From Microbotryomycetes sp. JL201 (taxonomy: Eukaryota; Basidiomycota; Microbotryomycetes), in contig JAQYUZ010000041.1 of the NCBI GenBank assembly GCA_033819885.1, positions 101,224-165,223 on the forward strand: a DNA stretch of 64,000 bases, read 5' to 3'. Under the pieces are notes generated by a model. It was given only the letters and a program-made list of their open reading frames with translations, had not been told where the DNA came from and made no database searches. Both the position numbers and the translations under genes were made by a program. This document shows, piece after piece, positions 12,368-26,222 of the stretch. Every line of letters begins with the position of its first letter. The stretch's first letter is position 1.

Positions 12368-15300
12368 ATGGCGCCAGTTTGGAAGCGCCGGAAGGTCGAT
12401 ACAAATGAAGGGGATGGGCAGCATCGGTCGGAACCCGACAGCAGCTCTATTTCCGAGCGTCAGACCTCGCACAACGGCGACAGCTCGCCGAGCGCATTAG
12501 CCGGCACGAAGCGCCCACGGGACTCATCTATGGCGTCGAGAACGGATGCGCGCGAAACATCTCGGTCGCCCGCTGCTTCATCCCGGCCGCTGGGCTCGCA
12601 ATCGAACTGGAATGCGGAAGGCTTGGAGCCGAGCCTGGCATCGACAGTGCCCACCTCGCCCGAAGCCCCGCATGACGGTCAAGTCGGTCCTTCAAACGCC
12701 TCAACGTGGACCTCTAGTGGCCGCCCAAAGCTGTACTCTGCCGACAGCGCATCGTCACACCATACTCTTGCCCCCGGCGACTCGCTTCACTTGGACGAAT
12801 TCAAGGAAGGTCAGTCACAAGCCACACGAGCAGCGCATCTTATGCAAGGTGGCTTCAGGGGAGGTCTCGACTCGTGCTGACGATTTGATGCGCTCGACGC
12901 CGCCCCACCATCGGCTTCGCCCTACCAGTACGTGTCGTGGGTGCTCTGTACGAGGATATTGTGCTCTGCCGCGCGACAAGCTCGCCGACAACTGTCGCGG
13001 CACAAACATCCTTCGCCGCCACGGACTCGGTATTGCTCAAGTTTAGCAGCTCGGCGAGAACAGCAGCAGCCACCCAGCTCAGAGCAGAAGCAGCACTAAT
13101 GACCTTTGCCCGAGCATCTGGCATCGAATGCGTGCCTCGAGCAATATTGAGGGAGATTCCAAGGGTCGGCGTAAGTCTCATCGACCAATAGCAGTTCAGA
13201 GACCCTCTCAACTTTCCTCCTTCGATAGACGACGATCGTCACTCTCGACAGCGGCCTCGGAACCCTGCAGGAAATCTACTTGTCCGATTCTGGTCGTGCA
13301 CTAAGAAGGTTTGACAATGCGGCGAATTTGTCGGCAATGCTTCAGACAACGATCAATATCGTCCGAGCACTGGGCCAATTGCACATTAGTAACATCGTCC
13401 ATTCGTCCGTTAGGCCAATCAATATCTACGTATCCCCTCAAAAAGCTTCCAAGGTCGAGTTGTTGGACTTTTCTTGCGCTTTTGGGGCAGGAATTGACGG
13501 TGGACATCTGCCGAGCCGCGAGCGCGGCATCAACGACCCATCCCTGCCGTATTTGGCGCCAGAATGTCTAGGAAGAGTGTCCAAGACGGTAGACCACCGC
13601 AGTGATCTGTACAGCATTGGAGTGACGATGTTCGAGCTGTTCACGGGCCAAATGCCGTTCGCGAGCGTGGCAAAAGATCCTCTCGAAATCATCCATGCAC
13701 ACGCGACAAAGAGACCTGCAGCAATGAACACGCTCGACGCGCACATTCCGGTGGAACTAGCACAGATCGTTGCCAAATTACTCGAAAAAACCCCGGATGC
13801 AAGGTACCAAACCGTTCAAGGTCTAATCTTCGACCTCGAGCAGGTGCTCGAGCTTGTGCGTCGACCGAAGACGGCGGTGTCCGACACAGACGATTCTGCT
13901 TTGTCTATCGTATCCTCCTCTCATCCGACCTTTATCATCGGCAATGTCGACGAAGCGGCACATTTCCGGCTGCCTCCGGCGAGCAGAATGTACGGCCGTG
14001 ATCGCGAGATTTCTGCTCTTCGACAGCGATACGAAGAAGTCAAGCTCAATAACGTCAGAGAAGTCATTGTGATCAAGGGGAATTCCGGCATCGGCAAGTC
14101 AAGCTTGGTTGATACGCTCCGCTCTCCTGTAATCAAGGCTCACGGCTTTTACACCGCTGTAAAGTTCGGTGAGTATCTTGCTGGCGGGTTTGGGTTGTCT
14201 CTGAGAGATTTTGCGCCCCATCAGATCAAATCAAATCTCCTGTGCCTTTCTACGCTATCACGCAAGCCTTGTCAAATTTGCTGCGACAGATCTTGTCTGA
14301 GCCAGAAGCGAAACTGATCGAATGGCGAAGGCGACTCGATTCTGCGCTTGGAAAAGAAGGCAGAGTGCTAGCGGAGCTGTTGCCTTCGCTCGAAACGGTG
14401 TTCCCTCCCGGATGGATGGAGAGTTTGCCGCCAGTTGTTCCGCTCGGCGCAGTAGAGAGCGAAGAGAGATTCCAGTCCGTTGTTCAGCAGGTGTTGCAGG
14501 TATTTGCTCAGTCAGGAAGGCCGCTGGTGCTTGTGTTCGGTAAGGAACTTCGCTTCTCGGCGTCAATGTGAGCTGACGCGCCTGTTCGCCCACAGACGAT
14601 CTGCAATGGTCCATGCCATCCGACCTTAAATTCATTCTGCGACTCCTCTCACGAGAAGGCCCTGAGGAAGAATCCGCGTCCCGACCCATTCTCAATATTT
14701 GCGTATATAGAGACAACGAGGTTGACCAGAACCACATCGTCGAAACGATTCTGCTCAGATCTCTACCTCGGTCCGCACCGGTCGTTAAACTGGAGCCATT
14801 GACGATAGATGACATTAAGATCTTTATTGGCGAAGCCCTGCGACAACCGACAGATGCCGCCAAACATCTACGCACGAAGGAGGACACTGAGATCCAGACG
14901 CTCGCGGATATGATACACTCGAGGACTGCAGGCAGTCCTTTGTTCGTAGCGCAGGTGTGTGCGCGCTGTCTATACATTGTTTCTTCGGCATTGACAAAAT
15001 GTTTTGCAGCTCCTGAAAGCGCTCAACACTGAAGGCGTTTTTCATTTTAGCTTCGAGCGAGGGCGATGGGTCTTTGACTTCGACAAAATCGCCAAAAATT
15101 CGCTCACGGCGGACGTTGTAGAGCTTTTGCAAGCGCAGATGCGCAAGTTTGGGCCAGCGACTCGTCATGCACTCATGACGGCAGCGTGTCTCGGAAACGA
15201 AGAACTCAGCGCGACCGTTCTAGCGACTGCTGTCGGATGCAACCTGGAAAAGCTCGCAATAGACTTGCAGGATGCGGTCGACGAGGGCATGCTATTGTCA

Positions 15301-18300
15301 TTCGGCAGCGACGATGGCCATTGCGGCAGAGACAACATTTTCGCGGGGCTCGAGGATCGTTATCCGTCGCCGATCAAGGACCCAACATACTACCGGTTTT
15401 TCCACGACAGGTGCCAGCAAGCCGCATACGCTCTCGTTCCCGCTTCGGACCGTCGGAGAATGCACTATGAGATTGGCCAGCGGCTGGTCCTGGCTCTCGA
15501 GAGCGATGAAGCGCTGTACGACCGCATATTCGACTTGACAAATCAGCTCAACAATGGTGTAGAGATCTTATCGACGACGCCAGAGCGCGACAAATTGGCG
15601 GAGTACAACCTGTTGGCGGCAACGAAAGCGAGCAAGGCAACCGCGTTCGAAGCCGCGCGCAAATACCTTCAGATCGCTTGGGACTTGCTAGGCTCGGGAG
15701 GATGGGTAGGACAGCCTGAACTGATGAGCCGAGTGACGGAGGCGTTGGTAGAAGTCGAGTACAGCGTGACGTGAGCGACTTGGGTCTTGCCCGCATGCTC
15801 TCGATCGCTGACGACCGGCCCGCCTCGCAGCGACTACCGGGCCTCACAGGAATACGTTCGCATCTTTCTTGATCATTCGCGAGACGTTGCCGCCAAACTT
15901 CGCGTGTACGCGCGTTCCATTAGGTCTGCTTCTGCTTCAGGAGACTCGCTTGGTGCCATCCGCATTGGTCGCGAGGGCCTCCAAATGGTCGGTGTCCACT
16001 TGCCAGACGACGGAAGAGAAGGCCTCGAAATGGCAAACAGCATCCGTCAGGAACTGCATCTCACTTCCGGTGAGATTGAGGTAAGGTTTCGCCCGTTCAC
16101 GCGACGAGCCTTGGCTAACTCCGCTTGGCAGGGCTTGATTGACCGGCCGCGCTTGTCCGATCCCATCATTGGTGGAGCTCAGCAACTGCTGGCTGCACTG
16201 ATTCCACCGATTTACTTCACGAGGATCGATCTGCTGCCGGCATTGACTGCATTGACCGCAAGAGCAACATTCAAGCACGGAATCGACGACGCAGGCGCTC
16301 TCATGTTCACGCTACACGCTGTCATCGTCAAAGATATGTACAACGCGCCTAAAGAGGAATGGATGGCGTACGGCCAAGTCGCTGTTCAGTTTTTCGAGAG
16401 GTACGGAGGAACACCACTGGCATGTCCGACGTTCAAAGTCTACTCGAGCCATGTGGCGCCGTGGGCTCAGCCTATCCGAGAGACCTTGCCGACATTCAGG
16501 AAATCAATCGCGTACGGTATCGAGTATCGCGATGCCGAGTACGTTGGCTTCGGGTGCGGTGAGCTCTGTTGTGAGTCGGGCCGGGCGAATTTGGTTGTTT
16601 GCCTCGTGCAATGGTGATGACGCCTTGTCATTGAATCCGACAGCCTATAGCATCTTGTCGGTGCGTTGGACTGCCTGCGAATTGGGCATCACTCTAACGT
16701 CTCGTGACCTGCAGGGCGTGACCCTGAGCGAAGTCTCGAGCAATTTGGAGCGTTTTACGGTGCTCGTTCGCAAGTTCAGACACGAGCTGTCAACGCTCTG
16801 TGAGTCCAGCCAAGCCCGATCGACGATTCGGCTGACGTGGCGCTTTCAGACATTGCTGTCATTCATCAATCGGCGCTGTGTTTGTCTGGGAGGTCCACAA
16901 GTCCGAATGAGTTGGAGGGCGAGGCGTTTACGGCTGCAGACTACCATATCGTGAATGAGAAACAATGTCAGGAACACGTGCCGAGCTGTGAATGACCGCT
17001 GACGTGAACACTTCGCGCAGATCAACTCATCCACTTCTACTACCACATGTGCCGCCTCATGATCGCTGTCTTCTTTCATGACGAGCCGAGAGCGAGGGAG
17101 TCGGCGAAGATGGGTCGAGAGTCGTTCGCCGGGGTGTGTGCGATTCCCGCTGATTCGGAGCTCACACAACTGATCGACACTGTCTATGCAGGGCCAAGGA
17201 CTGGTATACACCAAATTTTTCGAAGTCTTAGAGGCGGTGTCGTTTTACGACCGCTTCTCAAGTTTAACGGACGAGGAACGCGTCTTACTGGACAAAGCCC
17301 ACAGAACGTTCGAGACATTGGCAAACGTGCAACCGACCGACTTTATGCCCCTTCGACAATGGCTTGACGCCGAGGCGACACGAGCGAATGAGGGCAAGCA
17401 AGCAGCTATTCCCAAGTACGAAATGGCCATCTCTACCGCACTTGCCTCCCAATACGTTCATATCGCCGCTTGCTTGAACGAGAGGTGTGCGCGCATGCTC
17501 GACTCTTCTCGCATGGCCGCGGGCTATCTTCTTGAAGCACGCGACTTGTGGGCCGAATGGGGCTGTTTGCCCAAAGTTGCGGCAATACAGGCAGAGTACC
17601 CTCACTTATTCAAATCAGCTGATCAGACTCGTAATGGCAACTTGGATCCTCACGAACTTGCTCGGTTAGACGTTCATCAAGGGATAACGCCCATCATCTC
17701 ACCTGCGCCGACGCCGACATTAACGGACGGAGCGAATGGCTTCTTTGCTGGCGAGGAAACAGATTCTGCTTCACGCAGTCACAAAGACACAAACACTGGC
17801 TCATCGGGTTCGCAACAAGGCACGGCGCAGCTCATCATCAGAGATATCAATCCAAATACGAGGCGCACGTCAACAGGGTCTTTCGGGTCTCAAACTCATT
17901 CGGCTAGCGACGGACACGACCTAAATAGCGAGCATCGCAGTATGACAGCTCTCAATGAGGTTACATCGAGATCTCATCTCGCCACCGAGCTCGACCTCAG
18001 AACGGTTGTATCTGCATCTAGCGTGATCTCGATGGAACTTTCTGTCGACGGGTAAGGCCTTGTAGACTACAAACTTGGCCGTGACACTGATCCTGACTAC
18101 ATTGTGCAGAGTGGTATCAAAGCTTTTGTCGCTTGCGCTGAGGACTGCCGGCGCAGAAATGTGCTTGCTCGTGCTCGACAAGAACGGGAAATTGTGCGCC
18201 GAAGCCATAGCACGTTCGGATTCGAACGAAACGGAGCACTTGCGAAGGACCGATGCCATCGACCGACAGCCCGACCGGTATCCTTGCACGGTGATTAACT

Positions 18301-21149
18301 ACGTCGCTCGCTCTAAGGAAATGGTCGTCAATTCGCTTGACGAGCTCGGTGGTAGCATCTCGGATCCCTACTTGCAAGCGCACCAGCCTTCTTCGATTCT
18401 TTGCCTCGCGCTCGCCAATCAACAAAGGGTCATCGGTGTGCTTTATATGGAAAACAGGCAGATCATGGACGCTTTTACGCCCGACCGACTAGAAATCCTG
18501 TCGCTGATCAGTGGCCAGGCTGCATCGACGATCGAGAAAGCCAGGCTTGTTCAAGATCTCAAATCAGCTAATGCAGACCTCCAACGGTCTCAGGCTGCCC
18601 TGGAAGGCTACAACCGTGGCCTCGAAGGAACCGTCGCCGCACGTACTCAAGAGCTCCGGCGCAAGAATGAGCTACTTGTTGCCGAGGTGGCGGAGAAAGA
18701 AAAAGCTCAGGCCGAGATGAGGAGCGCCAAGGAGATTGCGGAATCTGCGACCCAAATGAAGTCGCAGTTCTTAGGCGAGCGGTTTCGTTTCGCGTTGCGC
18801 ACGCCTATCGGCTGACAGCTTTCTATACAGCGAACATGAGTCACGAGATCCGAACGCCTTTTAATGCTGTTGTCGCCCTTGCAAGCTTGCTTCTCGATAC
18901 GCCGCTGACGCCGGTACAGACTGACTACGTTGAAACGATCAAAAACTCAAGCCAAGAGCTTCTAGTCGTCATCAACGACATTCTGGACTACAGCAAAATC
19001 GAATTAGACCATCTCGAGCTTTCGCAAGACACCGTACACTTGCGACAAGTGCTGGAATCGTCGATGGACATGCTAGCCGAACGCGCGGCGACCAAGTCGG
19101 TCGAGCTGGCCCTTGTCATGGAGCAGGGCGATGTCAACATTATCGGGGACATGACACGTGAGCTCGGCGACTTGTATTCCGTGGCAATGGTCTGATTGGT
19201 GTTTCCGCTCTTAGGTCTGCGTCAGATCATTGTCAACCTGTTGTCCAAGTAAGAGTACGCACATTCTACTACGGCATAGCATTGACTGGTCTCGCCTCGC
19301 AGCGCCGTCAAGTTCACGCAAAACGGCGAGATTACAGTCACTGCACGTTCTCAGCCTATTGCCAAGTCTCCGAGCGGCCAGGAAATGTGCAAAGTTGTCA
19401 TTTCCGTCCGCGACACCGGTATCGGTATCGCCAAAGAGCACTTTGGTCGATTGTTTCGGTCAGTTAGTATGGTCATGTTCAGGAATCCATGGAGTTTATA
19501 TCGTGTGTCGCAGAGTGTTCTCGCAAGCGGAAGGTAGCGAGACAGCAAAGCAATTTGGTGGCACCGGTCTCGGCTTGGCTATCTCGAGAAAGCTGTCAAG
19601 GCTTATGGGCGGTGACATTACGGTCGACTCTGAAGTCGGCAAAGGTTCGACATTTACCGTGACCATCATTGCGCGCGTTGTGGATGCTCCCGAGACCGAC
19701 TGGTATTCGCCCGCCCTGAATCCCGACCTTCAAGGCAAACGCTGTCTCATCGTCGACTGCAATCACATCAGCCGCACTGTGTTGCAGCAGCTTGTGACCT
19801 CGTTTGGTCTCATCGCGGACGCGCCCGAGAACCCAGCAGATGCATATGGACTGGCCGTCGAGGCGCAAGACTTTGGAAAACCCTACCATGTCTTTCTTGT
19901 GGACGCCTTTCTGCCTGACGTACGTGCGAACTTGGTCAACGTCTGATACGTGGAGGCGAATTGACATGTACTGCCTTCCAGTTTGCCGCACAGCTACTCC
20001 TGCGTCGCTTGCGCCAGAGAGGCATCAACGCTCCAGCTATCGCACTAACGCGCATGGGCTCGCCTATCTATGAGGAAATGCGACAGCTGGACTGCAAGTT
20101 CCTCATCAAGCCTATCAAGCGCAACCGATTGCATCACACTTTGCGACAGGTGTTTCCCACTGCATCGGCGAGCGAAGTCCGTAAACCGTCTACTCCGCAG
20201 CCGCAAAAGGAGCAGTTTCCGAGCAACTTTGCAGCCAAGCACCCTCTGACGATTCTGTGTGCCGAAGACAATCCAATCAAGTGGGTGCAAGATGCCAAGA
20301 GCACGGCTGGCTTGTACCTGCTAATCATGTACAACTGTGTGACAGTGTCAAAGTCATCACACACCTGCTCAAGCGCATCGGGTACGCCGCTTCCTGTTGA
20401 GAGCCTATTGCTTCTGATGACCTCTCGTGATCGAACAGGTACACCACCGATATTGCTGAAGACGGTTTGATCGCGCTCGAAAAGGCGCAGAAGAAGCGTT
20501 ACGACATAATTTTGTGCGTACCATCAGTCATGAGGAAGGGCGCTCCCGCTGACTGAGTCCTTTACCCAGTATGGACGTCAATATGCCTCGAATGGACGGT
20601 CTCGAAGCGACGCGCGAGATTGTCAAGCTCATGCCAGATCCGGCCACCAGGTACGTCGGGAGAGACGTTGGCGGGATCCGACAATTCATTGATTGGAGAT
20701 CATGCGCAGACCTTGGATCGTATGCTTGACTGCCAATGCCATGACGGGCGACAAGGACAAGTGTTTCGAGGCTGGCGGGGAGTGAGTTGCACCGATGCCG
20801 TGCAAAACTGACAATGATGGCTGACTTTTGGCGCGTCAGTGGCTATATTTCCAAACCGGTCCTCGTGCAGCCACTACTTGAAGCTCTCACGGCGGCGTCT
20901 GCCAAGGCTCAACGTAATCGTCCTTCGCCTCTTGGCGACTCGAGTGGCATCATAGCTCCCGTGCCTGTCGCTGCTTCCCTCGCTGGCAAGGACGCCGTGT
21001 TCGAGCTCGAGCTGCCGACCAGCCGCCTCGGACGCGCGACAAGGGCCGGCAGTCTGTCTTCGCGAGGAAGCGCTTCAAGGAGTGCTGGCTCGTCTCCTTC
21101 GCGCTCGCCGGACCTCGTTGCGCCGAGTTCAGAGTCCGAGTCGCGGTGA
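12368..21149 (+). CDS. Group X hybrid histidine kinase (Phk/Mak type)
   Basis: Very large sensor kinase (about 2,400-2,500 residues over some 20 introns) that would feed a His-Asp phosphorelay (Ypd1, Mcs4/Ssk1, Skn7) in stress signalling. Order: Ser-rich N-terminus (12.4-12.8 kb); protein-kinase-like domain (12.9-13.85 kb); AAA-type ATPase with Walker A GNSGIGKS (about 14.08 kb); long helical, TPR-like middle (15.0-17.7 kb); GAF domain (18.1-18.55 kb); coiled coil; HisKA with SHEIRTP at 18839; HATPase with [18 protein letters not shown] and [10 protein letters not shown] (19.2-19.68 kb); a diverged receiver (19.72-20.15 kb); and a full receiver with AEDN, acceptor Asp in [14 protein letters not shown] and SKP lysine (20.26-20.9 kb). 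This order is that of S. pombe Mak1-3 kin. The kinase-like domain lacks the HRD aspartate (see findings). The C-terminal tail is Ser-rich. Confidence 0.88.
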
Positions 21150-21376
21150 TATCAGTGACATGTGGGTTTCGAGATTGGGAATCGGATGTGTGTACGAGAA
21201 TATTGCATGGCCTGTTTCATTTGTTGTCACCACCTGCTTGCCGTCATCTGTTGCGTTTGATATCTCACGCACGCGAGTCACAGTCACGTGCAGGCTCGCA
21301 GCGCTGCCGCTTCGGCACGCGCGCGGCTCGCGAAAGAGATCGAGCGCGTGGGATCCGTCCCCTGTCCGGCTTCGAC

Positions 21377-23438
21377 ATGGAGCCTCTCCCGCTGGAGAGC
21401 GTGGCGGCGGAGCGTGTACACTCGAGGCTGAGTGCCGTGTCTCAGCAGCGCGTTGACGATGACCATCAGAGCGAAAAGGACAAAACTTGCATCGCGCCCG
21501 ACGGCCAACTCCGCCGAGAGTCAGACTTTGCCCTAGACAAGGCCGACGACCGCATGGACGCAGCAAAGAAGTTTGTAGACGACGACTTTGTAGAAGGCGG
21601 CCTGCGTGGCTGGCTAAATGTCGCAGGATCGTTCGTAAGTCTGTCGCGGAGGCCCCGGCGGAGAATTCCAGGCTGACTCGAAATTGCAGATGCTGCTGTT
21701 TGCCACATTTGGATGCAAGTTCTCATATTTTGGATGAATGGGGTACTGCTCGCACAAACTGACTTAATGCTGTCTTTCGAATTTCTAGACGTCAACGCGT
21801 AAGTGACATAGCCGGCACGTTGCCATGACTGTAGCTCTGACATCTCGCCGACTGCTGTTCATGCACGTCCATTACTTCAACACAGGTTCGGAGTCTATCA
21901 GAGCTACTACCAGCTCAACTTTTTATCAGACAAGTCTGCGTCCGACATTGCTTGGATCGGCTCAACAGGTCTCGCCATCGAATACAGCATGGCCTTTGTC
22001 GCTGGCCCCATCTTTGATCGGGTACACAGCGTTCAACCTCTAAACAAACTGTATGAAGCTGACGCTGCTGATCCGCAGGGATACTTCCGAGCTCTCATCA
22101 TGGTCGGCGCCATCGGATTCGTGTTTTGGTAAGCTACCGATGCTTGTACCGCGCTCTTAATAGCAGATCGACTGACCCGTTCGTATCTCAGCCTTTTCAT
22201 GGTATCGCTTTGCCGCGAATACTGGCAAATTATGCTAGCACAGGGCATCGCTCTCGGCTTGTCGATGGGCTGCATCTACATGCCGTCTGTCAGTGTGCTC
22301 AACCATTACTTTTTTCGCAAGAGAGGCCTTGGTGAGTCCGAAAGAAGCTTTTTGTGTATCCCTCCAATCACTCAATAGCACAAACTTCAAACAGTGATGG
22401 GCATTGCCATGGCGGGCTCGTCTCTCGGTGGAATCGTGTTCCCCATCATGCTGAATCGATTGTTCTCCTCTGGCTCTTTCGGCAACGCCGTTCGAGCGTG
22501 TACGTCGGGGCGATGTGTCGCGATGCGTCCCAGATCAGCGCTGACAGCTGGCCTCGCTCGTTTGCGCAGCTGCCTACCTCATTGCTGGTCTCTTCTTGGC
22601 AGCCAACCTCATCATGAAGGCGCGCTATCCAAAAACAAGCGAGTCGGCATCCGCGCTCAATCGGTCAGAGTGGACCAACATGAAGGTCATTCTCAAAGAG
22701 GCACGATATCAGATGACGGTCGTCGCCATCACGTTGATCGTCCTGGGCACATATTACCCAGTCACGTACCTGCAAGTATTTGCAGAGCTGTCTGGCATGC
22801 CAAAGAAAATTAGCGACAACATCCTCGCCATTCTCAATACGAGCTCGTTCATGGGCCGAATTCTGCTGCCAGCCGCTGCAGATCGGTTTGGACCTTTCAA
22901 CATGTTGGTGTTGTCGGCGGGTGGAGCTTCAATCATGATCCTCTCGCTATATGGCGTCAACTCGCCTGCAAGTGTCATTGTCGTAAGTTGGTCTGAAAGG
23001 TGAAATGTAGGTCAATGGCTGAACTTTCAACGTCAGTTTTCTCTCATCTATGGATTTTTCGCTGGAGGTATCGTGTCATTGATCAGTGAGCAGAGATATT
23101 TGCATGACGGACAAGCCTGACTTGATTGCTCTCCAGGCCCGGCTTTGATCTCGACGGCACGGCACGTCTCGGAGATTGGGTAAGCTTTGAGCCAACGCTT
23201 GCTGTCTGTCCACGCACTGATCGTGTCCGATAGTATGCGACAAGGTTGTGCGTTCATCTTGAACGGCTTGGCCGCTCTAGTCTGCGCGCCCATTGCAGGA
23301 GCTTTGCTCGAAGCAGGCGGTGGCAAAGATTTCAAATGGTGCAATGCGTTCGCAGGAGGCGTCATGGGACTCGGAGCTATCACTTTGTTTGTGTCGAGAT
23401 GCGCACAAGCCAAGCTGTTGGGCAAGAACCGGGTATAG
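21377..23438 (+). CDS. MFS monocarboxylate-type transporter (Mch family)
   Basis: Twelve-span plasma or organelle membrane carrier of the monocarboxylate porter family. The ATG at 21377 precedes a charged cytosolic N-terminus (about 75 residues) ending FVEGGLRGWLNVAGSF, the usual entry to span 1. Then come FGVYQSYYQ, IAWIGSTGLAIEYSMAF, GLSMGCIYMPSVSVLNHYF with FRKRGLVMGIAMAGSSLGG (the conserved loop and span 5), and a central charged loop. The second half has TYYPVTYLQVFAE, NTSSFMGRILLPAAADRFG and a C-terminal span FAGGVMGLGAITLFVSR. About eight short introns. Substrate cannot be read; yeast Mch proteins do not move classical monocarboxylates, so riboflavin or others are possible. The stop converges on the next MFS gene. 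Confidence 0.85.
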
Positions 23439-23656
23439 ATCAGGCGGGGGCGACAGACCGAAGACGGAAACTAGGTTCACATGTTGTTATTCTAGCCATT
23501 CATCATCGACTGATCACGAGAAAATTTCATTGCACATACTAGTGTAATGAGAGACTGGCGCGGGAAAAAAAGTGAAAAAGAGAGCAACGAGAGAGTGGAA
23601 AAGGAGCACATTCGATCCTGGTGCCCCGCCGAGCTTTATGCCTAGAGCGCACGCAT

Positions 23657-26222
23657 CTACATGTCATCAAGCTTGCGCTCGTGAGCGTGGGTCTGGTGCA
23701 CGTCCTTTGACACCTCGTCAAAGTCGTACAACGGCCGCAGAGTAGCGGTTTTGTCGAATCTGACCCAGCGCTTGAGGAAGTACGGCAACGACTCGCGAGC
23801 TTGATAAGAAGCATGACGTCCGACTGGCACGGCAAAGACATAGTCGAGCTCTTCGAGCGTGCGCTGCTTGGTCTCAGGGCCTAAGGTTGGATAGTCTCGT
23901 CAGTGCTTCAATCGCACAGCATCATACCGCTCTGCTCACAGAGGAAGAATATCATCCAGAAGGCTGTGACGTTGAGAGCCGCATAGAAGCCAAACCTTTT
24001 CAACGAAAGAAAGTCAGCCTCGCCGCATGTTTCGGGCCTATTGCGGCGTCAGACGAGAATGAGAAGACGAGAACTTACGCGCCGGTGGGTGTCATGGCAC
24101 TGATCATTCGGGGAAAAGTGATTCCAAGGATGGACGCCCAGAACAATGTCGTTGCGACTGCCCAGGACATTCCGACCTCACGGTGGGACAGCGGAAACAC
24201 TTCGGCGCTGTAAGTGTACGGCACGGGGCCCTCTCCAGGTGAGTAGAAGATGCAGAAGAGGTAGATGAAGAGAAGAATCAAAGGAAGGCGAGCGCCGCTG
24301 CTTTCAGGCAGCAAAAACATCAAACCGGATACCACTGGCAGAGAGCAGTCAGTGTGGCGACTCGAAGGAGACGTCTCGACTTGCAGACTTACGCAAGGTC
24401 CACGCCATGTTTGGGAAAGTAAACAGCAACAGGTTGCGGCGACCGAACGTGTCAATGGTCCAAACGGCAGGAAAGGCGAACAGAAAGTTGATAGCTGTGC
24501 GCGCGACGGCTCAGCTTCGGTAAAGATGGAGAGACGATCGACTCACCTCCAAAGCCGAGCGATGCGCCTAAAGCTTGTTTGTTCGAGTAGCCTGCCTCTG
24601 CAAAGATGGACGACGAATAGAACGCGATGATGTTGATACCGCACTACCGAAAACGAGTCAACCGTGATCGCTTCGCATTGAAGCTTTGGGCTCACCATCT
24701 GCTGGCCAATCATCACGGTCGAGGCGGCAATAGTAGCACGTCTAACGCGAGGCTTGGTCCACAGTTCGAAGAAACGCGTGAAAAAGTTGCCCTGATCCAC
24801 TGCACCACTCGTACACGTCAGTTGTTTTTCATCATCAACTCAGGTCAGAAATTCAGTGCTCACTGAAGACGGATTCGATCTCGAGCTGAGCATGCACATA
24901 GAACATGTCGCGAGCGGCTTGAATCGGCGAGTTGCGCAAGCGCAGGAACGATCGCCAGGCTTGAGGGTACCGTTTCTTCTTCATGAGCCAACGAGGGGAT
25001 TCGGGGCACATGTAAATGAATAGGGCGAGGGGAACTGCGGGGATAAAGGCCGACGCAATCTTTTCGGGTTTGAGGTCAGCCGGCGCAATCTTGATTGGTG
25101 TCCTCTCGCTTACCTCGAGTCGCCAAGCAATACGACCAGTATCCGCCAAGATCAAGTTGGCGGCCGTACCGAGGAAAATGCCGAAAGCAGTCCACAGTTG
25201 CCAACTCATGACGAGACCGCCGCGGATGAGGGCAGGGCAGTTTTCGGCGGCAAAGACGGAGGTGATACTGGCTTTCAAGCCCATACCTACAGGAAAGGAG
25301 ACGTAAGCATGTGATGATGGTTTGCTCGACCGACAGTGGCGCCAACGTGGTGAACAGGCGGCGAGCGAGGGGAAGCAACTAACCAATGCCAAGAAGAACG
25401 CGGCAGACAAACAGTTGATACCACGTTTGACACAAGCCTTGGCCAATGACAGGAAAGATACAAAAGACGGCGGAGCAAAAGATGGTACCTCGACGACCGA
25501 GCACCGAGTTGACCGGGTCAGACAACCAGCAACCAATCAAGGCACTTGCAGCGTAAGGCGCAGCGTTGATCAAACCAAGCAGCCACTCGCGCCTCTCTGT
25601 CTCGTGCTGGTCGCCTTCGACCGGTGCCAGTTCGAGATCATTGACGAGCGTCTAGATACGAGCTGTCAGCTTGGTCCAGCTCAGGAGTCAAGAGGGTGAC
25701 GCACCAGATTTGCACCGTTTGTGCCAGTTTGATCCCATCCTTGGACACAGGCGGCAAGCGAACAGATGAACACCGTGAAGTACAGCGACCAGGGCTGGCT
25801 CCAGCGGTCTGTAGAAAGGATGGGATTAGTCGCTGTCAAGCCCTACATTCGTTGCGGCGCCTGACTCGTGATCTCGCGGCGGATGTGATACTTTTCGTCT
25901 TCAGACAGCTCGGTCAACTCCTCAAAGTCGCCAGGAGCTTGGGCGACCATGGCGCCACGGCGGAAAAGCTCGCGCTCGCCTTCCAGGCCATTGCCATTGC
26001 AAAATGCGTCAACCCGGGCGAACAATTCTTCACGCGAGAGGCCGTGGAGGGGATTCTGGATCCTGTTGTCGGATAAGTCAACTTTTGTCTTTTCTTTGTC
26101 CTCTGCCGGCTTTTCGCGAACGGCGCTCGCCGAACGCCACCGCGTTCAACTTACTTTCCAGAGAGGTTGTGATTGAGATCGACCTCTTCCACATGGAAAC
26201 CGTCTTTCTTCTCCATTGTCAT
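23657..26222 (-). CDS. MFS sugar/polyol transporter
   Basis: Proton-linked sugar-porter family carrier. ATG at 26220-26222 ([17 protein letters not shown]). Signatures in order: GRRGT loop (about 25.5 kb), [18 protein letters not shown] in the first half, the [10 protein letters not shown] motif before the central loop (about 25.0 kb), IGQQM (24.7 kb), [16 protein letters not shown] and R-E-x-G-M-S in the second half (24.2 kb), and [18 protein letters not shown] before the tail. The tail ends [10 protein letters not shown] at the stop 23657-23659. About eight introns. Substrate not predictable. Upstream a TATA element lies about 306 bp before the ATG, and G-rich stretches (GGGGGCGAG at about 26230, CGCGGGGC at about 26353) resemble Mig1/CreA sites; this is suggestive only. 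Confidence 0.87.
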
